Notes under the pieces: generated by a model
Told to the model about the DNA's origin: nothing
The model's input: only the letters and a program-made list of their open reading frames with translations
The model's database searches: none
Part shown: one piece after another, positions 7,240 through 12,336 of the stretch
Layout of the letters: every line of letters starts with the position of its first letter
Position numbering within the stretch: the stretch's first letter is position 1
Assembly (NCBI GenBank): GCA_938091715.1
Contig: CALKMT010000127.1
Span: 1-12,336, forward strand
Direction of reading: 5' to 3'
Source: an uncultured Litorivicinus sp.
Lineage (GTDB): Bacteria; Pseudomonadota; Gammaproteobacteria; Pseudomonadales; Litorivicinaceae
DNA: 12,336 bases
Program-made: the position numbers and the translations under genes

Positions 7240-8187
7240 ATGCGCGTACTGGCAGTAGACGACAACCGAGACGATCTGGAACAGATCCAACGCTGTTTAA
7301 TCGAAGAAAACGATATCGACTTGATGCTGTGCGATCGTCCCGATCAGGCACTGACCGCGATCACCAAAGGCGACATTGATTGCCTGCTATTGGATATTTA
7401 CATGCCCGCGATGGACGGTCTGGAAATGATTCAGCAAGTCCGCGCGCTGCAAGGTGACTCCTGGCTGCCGACCATTTTCATGAGCGGCGTGCTAGACGCC
7501 AAAGCTCGGGGACGCTCGTTGCGTGCCGGTGGCGACGCGTTACTGACCAAGCCCATCGAACGGGAGATTCTGATCCCCCAACTGTTCGCAATGAATCGTC
7601 TGGTGCACGCCCAACGAGAGTTGAAAGCGGCCAAAGAACGTCTAGAAATCTTGGCCCGGGAAGACTGTTTGACGGGAATCCTGAACCGTCGCGGGATTGA
7701 CCAAGAATTGAACCAAGCGATCAGCCTATCCTGGCGCTTTAACACACCGATGAGTCTGCTACTGATCGATGTAGATCGCTTCCGGGCTTACAACGACCTG
7801 CATGGTCATCCGGCAGGAGATCAGGCCTTGCAGAAGATCGGCGCGGCCCTGTCGAACTGCTTGCAGCGACAATCCGATGTCCTAGGTCGTTTTGGCGGCG
7901 AAGAGTTCATTCTTGGCTTGCCGGCCACGGATCAGGCCGGGGCCAATGCGGTCGCCGATCGAGTCCTGCACACCTTTGAGCAATTGGATCTGAGGACCGC
8001 CAGCAACCCCCAAGGGCATGTCACGGCCAGCGTTGGCGTTTCTACCTTGATCCCCACCGGCGGCAGCATGCAAGTTCAAGGTCGAGCGCTGGAATTAATG
8101 CAGGTGGCCGACCAGGCCATGTACGAGGCTAAAGGCGCGGGGGGCAATACCCGTAGAAGCGCCACCTGCAGCGAGATGAACGCATAA
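7240..8187 (+). CDS. Response regulator with GGDEF output: diguanylate cyclase
   Basis: A 315-residue two-domain protein. The receiver domain (about 1-118) has the acidic pair Asp7/Asp8, phospho-acceptor Asp52, Ser82 and Lys104, so it should be phosphorylated by a histidine kinase. A short helical linker (about 119-141) leads to the GGDEF domain with DCLTGILNRRG (142-152), DVDRFRAYND (177-186) and an intact RFGGEEF active site (217-223), so it is probably active in making cyclic di-GMP from two GTP. An RQSD (210-213) five residues before GGEEF is a proper inhibitory I-site. The start is firm: GAGGAG (7227-7232) lies 7 bases before the ATG. No kinase gene is next to it. Its place beside pilus genes fits cyclic di-GMP control of surface behaviour, but that link is inference. 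It is separated from ydcF by 96 bases. Confidence 0.96.
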   Translation: MRVLAVDDNRDDLEQIQRCLIEENDIDLMLCDRPDQALTAITKGDIDCLLLDIYMPAMDGLEMIQQVRALQGDSWLPTIFMSGVLDAKARGRSLRAGGDALLTKPIEREILIPQLFAMNRLVHAQRELKAAKERLEILAREDCLTGILNRRGIDQELNQAISLSWRFNTPMSLLLIDVDRFRAYNDLHGHPAGDQALQKIGAALSNCLQRQSDVLGRFGGEEFILGLPATDQAGANAVADRVLHTFEQLDLRTASNPQGHVTASVGVSTLIPTGGSMQVQGRALELMQVADQAMYEAKGAGGNTRRSATCSEMNA

Positions 8188-8209
8188 AAAAAGGGCCTCG
8201 GTGAGGCCC
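8186..8209 (-). terminator. Rho-independent terminator after the first pilin gene
   Basis: A perfect 7-base stem, GGGCCTC (8193-8199) with GAGGCCC (8203-8209), and a 3-base loop. Seven A bases (8186-8192) precede it on the plus strand, giving a T7 tract after the hairpin on the minus strand. This is the ideal form for ending the pilin transcript, whose stop codon is 10 bases away. For the plus-strand diguanylate cyclase gene, which ends at 8187, the tail after the hairpin is T-poor, so it would be a weak terminator there. Confidence 0.85.
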
Positions 8210-8218
8210 CTGACTTGC

Positions 8219-8653
8219 TTATCGGCAATTCGCCGGCCGGAATTGGGCTGCCAGGTCCCCTCCATTACAGCTCCAGGTGATCGAGCCCGAGTTGTCCGTG
8301 GCCTCCATGATCAGCGTGTTGCCCGTGATTCCAGAGGCGCTATAGGTCACCGTGATGTCACCATCACTGGCCACCGCCACCGAGGTCACATTGGTCCCCG
8401 AACCACCGACGCCCGCCAGGTTCGTGCTGCCGGACGCGAAATTTAGCCCCGAGTCCGCGGCGGTGCCGGAGATTAGGTTTTCGGTGACCGTGGTTTTGGC
8501 CCCGGCGGCCAGTGCGATTCCCTCGGTAACCTTGGCCCGCGTGGTGTAATCACTGTAGGCCGGGATTGCGACCGCCGCCAAAATGCCAACAATGGCCACG
8601 ACAATCATCAGTTCGATTAGGGTAAAACCCCGTTGAGTGTGAGTTGAGCGCAT
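8219..8653 (-). CDS. Type IVa major-pilin-like prepilin (pilin 1)
   Basis: A 144-residue prepilin. The leader of nine residues ends in QRG, then the prepilin peptidase site precedes FTLIELMIVVAIVGILAAVA, with Phe1 (methylated in the mature protein) and Glu5 present. The mature chain is about 135 residues. Two cysteines near the end (WSCNGGDL and PANCR) would form the C-terminal disulfide loop of type IVa pilins. AGGAG lies 7 bases upstream of the ATG (8651-8653). The middle is rich in Gly, Ser, Thr and Ala. It lies in tandem with a second pilin gene and has its own terminator. Either of the two could be the main pilus subunit. Alternatively one is a minor or alternative pilin. Cleavage would need PilD, not visible here. 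Confidence 0.95.
   Translation of the reverse strand: MRSTHTQRGFTLIELMIVVAIVGILAAVAIPAYSDYTTRAKVTEGIALAAGAKTTVTENLISGTAADSGLNFASGSTNLAGVGGSGTNVTSVAVASDGDITVTYSASGITGNTLIMEATDNSGSITWSCNGGDLAAQFRPANCR
8541..8629. repeat. Pilin N-terminal direct repeat, copy 1
   Basis: This 89-base stretch inside pilin 1 matches 9170-9258 in pilin 2 without gaps, with 12 mismatches by eye and the last 26 bases identical. It encodes the conserved N-terminal helix and the following SDYTT. Every difference is synonymous. The two copies are 629 bases apart in direct orientation. Confidence 0.8.
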
Positions 8654-8816
8654 AACGACTCTCCTAGTTAGTTTCGTCGATTGGCTAAACCACTGCCTGT
8701 ACCGCTGCTACTGCCCATCATCAGGTGTCTGCGGTTGCCCGCCCTCTGATGGATAAAAGGTAGACCGGTGGCGTGAAACGAGACTAAGTGCCACTCATTT
8801 TTGTGAAGTGAATAAC

Positions 8817-8841
8817 AAAAAAGGGCCCGAAGGCCCTTTTT
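8817..8841. terminator. Bidirectional rho-independent terminator between the pilin genes
   Basis: GGGCC (8823-8827) pairs with GGCCC (8832-8836) around a cgaa loop. It is flanked by six A bases (8817-8822) and five T bases (8837-8841), so the stem can extend through A-T pairs. It lies 15 bases after the pilin 2 stop codon and so ends the pilin 2 transcript on the minus strand. The symmetric form would also work on the plus strand. It implies that pilin 1 needs its own promoter. Confidence 0.85.
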
Positions 8842-8856
8842 ATGATCATGCGAGTG

Positions 8857-9273
8857 TTAACGACAAGCGGCCGGCAACAGATTCGCGGTGATGCTGGTCG
8901 CGCCACAATCCCAGCTGACCATGCCATTGGCAAAGGTCGGTGTCAGGGCGATGGTGCCTGCGGTCACGGCGTCGATGAAATCGATGGTGATGACTCCAGC
9001 AGTCGAAATGGTAACGTCTTCTACGTTGGCGGTGATGCCTGCTGCGCCTGAGGCTGCAGTCAAATCGTTAACGCCTTCGTTGCGTGTTGCGACGCCACTT
9101 AGGAAGTTCTCAGTCACGCCGGTTTTAGCGCCAGTTGCCAAGCTCAAGCCGTCTGTGATTTTCGCTCGGGTGGTGTAATCGCTGTACGCCGGAATCGCGA
9201 CAGCAGCCAAGATGCCAACGATCGCGACCACGATCATCAGTTCGATTAGGGTAAAACCTTTTTGTGTCTTCAT
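8857..9273 (-). CDS. pilA: Type IVa major-pilin-like prepilin (pilin 2, next to pilB)
   Basis: A 138-residue prepilin with a six-residue leader (MKTQKG) and the cleavage site before FTLIELMIVVAIVGILAAVA. Glu5 of the mature protein is present. The mature chain is about 132 residues, with two C-terminal cysteines (SWDCGATS and PAACR) for the disulfide loop. The frame stays open to 9423, but the extra 50 residues are not pilin-like, and GGAG 8 bases before the ATG at 9271-9273 fixes the start. It is divergent from pilB, as in the Pseudomonas pilA/pilBCD locus. The symbol follows that position. Which of the two pilins makes the fibre cannot be told from sequence. Confidence 0.95.
   Translation of the reverse strand: MKTQKGFTLIELMIVVAIVGILAAVAIPAYSDYTTRAKITDGLSLATGAKTGVTENFLSGVATRNEGVNDLTAASGAAGITANVEDVTISTAGVITIDFIDAVTAGTIALTPTFANGMVSWDCGATSITANLLPAACR
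9170..9258. repeat. Pilin N-terminal direct repeat, copy 2
   Basis: Partner of the segment at 8541-8629. It encodes the same 29 residues of the pilin N-terminal helix, with only synonymous differences. Confidence 0.8.
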
Positions 9274-9342
9274 TTTTACAGCTCCAAATGTCATTGCCAG
9301 CACAGAGGACGTACTCGTCTCTGCCCGTGCTCTAAACCTAGA

Positions 9343-9358
9343 AAAGATTTTGATCTTT
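9343..9358. promoter_or_regulatory. Perfect AAAGAT-TTTG-ATCTTT inverted repeat in the pilin/pilB divergent region
   Basis: Six-base perfect arms with a four-base spacer, roughly midway between the divergent pilin 2 and pilB starts (196 bases in all). CCTAG occurs on both sides (9337-9341 and again near 9364). The position suits an operator for either gene. It is AT-rich and short, so chance is possible. It has no GC stem or following T run to make it a terminator. Confidence 0.25.
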
Positions 9359-9439
9359 GCCCTGCCTAGAGGTACTAGCTTTGTCCCAGACCAGCGACCG
9401 AACCGGATCAATGCACAGGGCAAGTTGTTGGTTTCTTCC

Positions 9440-9445
9440 TATAGT
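9440..9445 (+). promoter_or_regulatory. Candidate -10 element for pilB
   Basis: TATAGT (5 of 6 to TATAAT), 24 bases before the pilB ATG. The hexamer 17 bases upstream (AGGGCA) is a weak -35. GGGAG at 9461-9465 is the ribosome binding site, 4 bases before ATG 9470. Weak evidence. Confidence 0.25.
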
Positions 9446-9469
9446 TCTTAGACGACAGATGGGAGCACT

Positions 9470-11173
9470 ATGGGAACTGCAGTATTACAAGGACTGGCAC
9501 GCCACTTGGTCAGTCATGCACAAATCACCGAAAGCGAGGCCGTCAAAGCGCTTGAGCAAGCGCAATCGCAGGGCCGTGGCTTTGCGGATCACATCGTCTC
9601 CGAGAATCTGGTCAACGCCCGACAGGTGGCGCTGAGCGCCAGTCAATTATTTGGTACGCCCGTGTTGGACCTGGATGCCTTTGATCTGGACCAGGCACCC
9701 CGGGATGCGGTCGAGTCAAAAGTGGTGATCGAATCCCGCGCACTCCCATTATACCGACGAGGCAACCGCTTGTTCGTCGCAGTGGCCGATCCCACCGACC
9801 TAAAATCCCTAGATTCCATCCAATTCGCCTCGGGACTGAACACCGAAGCAATCGTGGTCGAGGCCGACAAACTGAATCGGGCGATCGAGGCCTTTACCGG
9901 AGGGCAAGCGGATTCACTGGGGGATTTGGACGACAGCGATCTGGACAACATTGACCTGGACGACGGTGACCCTGCCAGCACCGATGATGAGGCGATCGAC
10001 GACCCCAGCAACGACCAGCCCATCGTCAAGTTTGTTAACAAGATGCTGCTGGATGCCATCCGCCTGGGCGCCTCGGACATCCACTTTGAGCCGTACGAAA
10101 AAGCCTATCGCATTCGCTACCGAGTAGACGGCGTTTTGTCCGAGGTCACCCGCCCACCCATTAACCTGGCCAATCGGCTGGCGGCCCGAATAAAAGTCAT
10201 GTCCAAAATGGACATCTCCGAGCGGCGCGTGCCCCAGGACGGCCGCATCAAAATGAAACTTTCGGCCAACAAGGCCATCGATTTCCGGGTCAACACCCTG
10301 CCGACCCTGTGGGGAGAAAAAATCGTCCTGCGTATTTTGGACCCTTCGAGTGCCCAGATGGGCATTGATGCCCTGGGCTATTCCCCGGCCCAAAAAGACA
10401 TGTACATGCATGCGCTGAATCAACCTCAGGGCATGATCTTGGTGACCGGCCCCACCGGCTCCGGAAAAACCGTTTCGCTTTACACCGGCCTTAATATTCT
10501 GAATACCGCAGAGATCAATATCTCGACCGCCGAAGATCCGGTCGAGATTAACCTTGAGGGCATTAATCAGGTTCAGGTCAACACCAAGGTTGGGCTGTCC
10601 TTTGCCGAAGCCTTACGAGCTTTTTTGCGTCAAGACCCCGATGTGGTGATGGTCGGCGAGATTCGCGACTTGGAGACCGCCGAAATTGGCATCAAGGCGG
10701 CGCAAACCGGCCACTTGGTGCTGTCCACCGTGCACACCAATTCGGCGCCCGAGACGCTGACACGCTTGCGCAATATGGGGGTCCCAGCGTTTAACATCGC
10801 CACCTCCGTCAGCTTGATCATCGCTCAGCGACTGGCGCGCAGGCTTTGCAACCACTGCAAAACCCCGGCGAACCACCCCATCGAAACCCTATTGGCCGAA
10901 GGATTCAAAGAAGCCGACTTGGCCAGCAACACGCTGTACCAGCCCGTGGGCTGCGATCAATGCATGAACGGCTAAAAAGGCCGTGTCGGCGTCTATGAAG
11001 TGGTCGCCGTCACCCCCGAGCTGTCTGAAATCATTATGCGCGAGGGCAATGCGCTGGAATTGGCCAAACAATGCAAGGTTGAAGGGTTTGACAGTTTGCG
11101 CGCCTCCGGTATCCAGAAGGTGATTGAGGGCGTCACATCACTGCAAGAAATTAACCGAGTAACCAAGGACTAA
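9470..11173 (+). pseudogene. pilB: Type IV pilus extension ATPase PilB, interrupted by an in-frame stop
   Basis: Hexameric cytosolic motor that powers pilus assembly with PilC. The full frame is 567 residues, the usual length, but codon 502 is TAA (10973-10975), so normal translation yields 501 residues. Order: degenerate T2SSE/MshEN-type N-domain (about 1-145), acidic Asp-rich linker (about 150-180), ATPase core with VKFVNKMLLDAI, Walker A GPTGSGKT (327-334, Lys333), Asp box, Walker B DVVMVGE (391-397, Glu397), His box TGHLVLSTVHTN, and zinc-site cysteines 460, 463, 495 and 498. The stop falls three codons after Cys498, where relatives read NGYKGRVG. The frame after it still encodes KGRVGVYEVV through EINRVTKD, ending at 11173. 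So this is one nonsense substitution with no frame change and no visible further decay. A sequencing error or readthrough is possible. Confidence 0.93.
10973..10975 (+). other. In-frame TAA replacing a conserved tyrosine codon in pilB
   Basis: The codon lies between GGC (Gly501) and AAA GGC CGT (Lys-Gly-Arg). In P. aeruginosa PilB, as I recall it, the matching residue is Tyr in NGYKGRVGIYEVV. TAT or TAC to TAA is a single base change. Five A bases follow the T (TAAAAA), a homopolymer setting where base-calling errors can occur. A length error is unlikely because the frame is the same on both sides. Confidence 0.9.
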
Positions 11174-11176
11174 ACC

Positions 11177-12336
11177 ATGGCGAGCACCGCGGCTGGGGTA
11201 CGACAAAACGCCCCGAACAACGACAAAGCTCTATTTCTATGGAGCGGCACGGACAAACGGGGCCGCAAGGTCAACGGCGAAATCGGTGGCGCCAACATTG
11301 CCCTGGTACGGGCGCAATTGCGCCGCCAGGGTATTGTCCCGGATCGGGTCAAGAAAAAACCAAAATCTCTGTTTGGCGAGCGCAAAAAAGCCATCAAACC
11401 TGCTGATGTGGCGGTATTTACTCGTCAATTGGCGACCATGATGAAGGCCGGTGTGCCCTTGGTGCAATCCTTTGAAATTGTCTCCGATGGACTGGAAAAC
11501 CCATCCCTCAAGGCGCTGATCAAAACCATCAAAACCGATGTCGAGGGCGGCACCAGTTTTGCTGCTGCACTCAAACGTCATCCGGCCCAATTTGATGATT
11601 TGTTCTGTTCACTGGTCGACGCGGGGGAGCAAGCCGGAGCCCTGGAAACGATGCTGGACCGACTGGCGACCTACAAAGAAAAAACCGAAGCGCTGAAAGC
11701 GAAAATCAAAAAAGCCATGACCTATCCGATTGCGGTTTTAGTGGTGGCCTTTGTGGTGACGGCAATTTTGTTGATCAAGGTGGTGCCGCAATTTGAATCG
11801 ATGTTCACCAGCTTTGGTGGCGAATTGCCGGCCTTTACCCAGGTGGTGGTGGCCGCCTCAGAATGGATGCAGTCGTACTGGTTTATTGCCTTGGGCGTGG
11901 TCTTCGCCAGTATCGCGGGAATTAAATTCACCCTACGGCGCTCAGCCCAGGCCGCGTTTTGGCTCGACAAGGTATTGCTCAAAGCCCCGATCATCGGCCC
12001 CATCGTGACCCACTCGGCGATTGCTCGTTACTGTCGGACGCTGTCCACCACCTTTGCCGCCGGGGTTCCACTGGTCGAGGCCCTTGACAGTGCTGGCGGA
12101 GCGGCGGGCAACCGTCTGTACTTTAAGGCCATCAAGCTGATCCGTGACGACGTTGCGACCGGACAACAGTTACATTTCAGCATGCGGGCCAGCGGGCTGT
12201 TTCCGAATATGGTGATTCAGATGGTCTCGATCGGTGAGGAATCTGGCGCCCTAGATGAGATGCTGCACAAGGCTGCGACCCATTACGAGGATGCGGTCGA
12301 TAACTCCGTTGATAACTTAACCAGTCTGATGGAGCC
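11177..12336 (+). CDS. pilC: Type IV pilus inner-membrane platform protein PilC, 3' end outside window
   Basis: Platform protein that couples the PilB and PilT motors to pilin insertion. 386 complete codons are visible of a family length near 400. After a polar N-terminus (LFLWSGTDKRGRKVNGEI), the first T2SSF domain starts near residue 77 (AVFTRQLATMMKAGVPLVQSF). It is followed by a membrane segment (YPIAVLVVAFVVTAILLIKV), then a second (WFIALGVVFASIAGIKFTL). The second T2SSF domain repeats the pattern (YCRTLSTTFAAGVPLVEAL, then MVSIGEESGALDEML). The final membrane segment is cut off after LTSLMEP. AAGGA at 11165-11169, inside the end of pilB, is 7 bases before the ATG. If ribosomes stop at 10975, about 200 bases before this start are untranslated, which might reduce pilC expression. 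The pilC frame itself is intact. Confidence 0.96.
   Translation, partial: MASTAAGVRQNAPNNDKALFLWSGTDKRGRKVNGEIGGANIALVRAQLRRQGIVPDRVKKKPKSLFGERKKAIKPADVAVFTRQLATMMKAGVPLVQSFEIVSDGLENPSLKALIKTIKTDVEGGTSFAAALKRHPAQFDDLFCSLVDAGEQAGALETMLDRLATYKEKTEALKAKIKKAMTYPIAVLVVAFVVTAILLIKVVPQFESMFTSFGGELPAFTQVVVAASEWMQSYWFIALGVVFASIAGIKFTLRRSAQAAFWLDKVLLKAPIIGPIVTHSAIARYCRTLSTTFAAGVPLVEALDSAGGAAGNRLYFKAIKLIRDDVATGQQLHFSMRASGLFPNMVIQMVSIGEESGALDEMLHKAATHYEDAVDNSVDNLTSLME

Noticed and set aside
9277..9299. TGGCA...TTTGG sigma-54-like site close to the pilin 2 start
   Set aside because: The spacing is off by one, and transcription would begin too near the start codon to include the ribosome binding site.
9274..9423. 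Extended 188-residue pilin 2 from the upstream start at 9423
   Set aside because: The extra 50 residues are basic and not pilin-like. The ATG at 9273 has a good GGAG site and gives the normal six-residue leader.
9274..9469. tRNA gene between pilA and pilB, as in Pseudomonas
   Set aside because: No cloverleaf, TTCGA-type T arm or anticodon arm could be found in this interval on either strand.
10961..10990. Frameshift or recoding of TAA as tyrosine in pilB
   Set aside because: The frame is the same before and after the stop, so no indel is needed. TAA is used as the ordinary stop by several other genes in the window, so reassignment is unlikely.

Overview
The window looks like a chromosomal segment of a gammaproteobacterium, probably marine or Oceanospirillales/Pseudomonas-like. 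This rests on the close match of its PilB, PilC and pilin sequences to the Pseudomonas type IV pilus proteins as I remember them, on the nadC-to-pilA/pilB/pilC neighbourhood, and on a fairly high GC content. Coding density is high. I see no tRNA, rRNA, CRISPR array, insertion sequence or phage gene.

Layout: (1) 1-2754 holds the 3' part of a ligase-associated DEXH helicase (Lhr family) overlapping pdeM, two members of the ligase-associated DNA damage response cluster. (2) 2747-3639 holds a probable 27-residue membrane peptide gene on the minus strand, a small secreted DUF4864-like protein and a small unknown protein. (3) 3629-7143 starts at a promoter-like site and carries a tightly packed set: nadC, a two-helix membrane protein, a class I glutamine amidotransferase, a Rhizobium-type asparaginase, an 11-codon leader ORF and a YdcF/ElyC-family membrane protein. 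Most joints are ATGA or TGATG overlaps. (4) 7240-8187 is a response regulator with a diguanylate cyclase output. (5) 8219-12336 is the type IV pilus region: two type IVa pilin genes on the minus strand, each with its own terminator, then pilB and pilC (cut by the window end) on the plus strand.

The most notable observation is an in-frame TAA (10973-10975) inside pilB. It replaces the tyrosine of the conserved NGYKGRVG segment just after the zinc-binding cysteines. The following 65 codons stay in frame and still encode a normal PilB C-terminus. Either this is a recent nonsense mutation that would disable pilus extension, or a sequencing error, or the stop is read through.

Other points worth a second look are the unlisted 27-residue membrane peptide ORF, the leader ORF whose stop overlaps the ydcF start, the paralogous pilins whose 89-base N-terminal segment differs only by synonymous changes, and the block of metabolic and signalling genes lying between nadC and the pilin/pilB genes, which are close neighbours in E. 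coli and P. aeruginosa. I do not see a clearly new multi-gene system.
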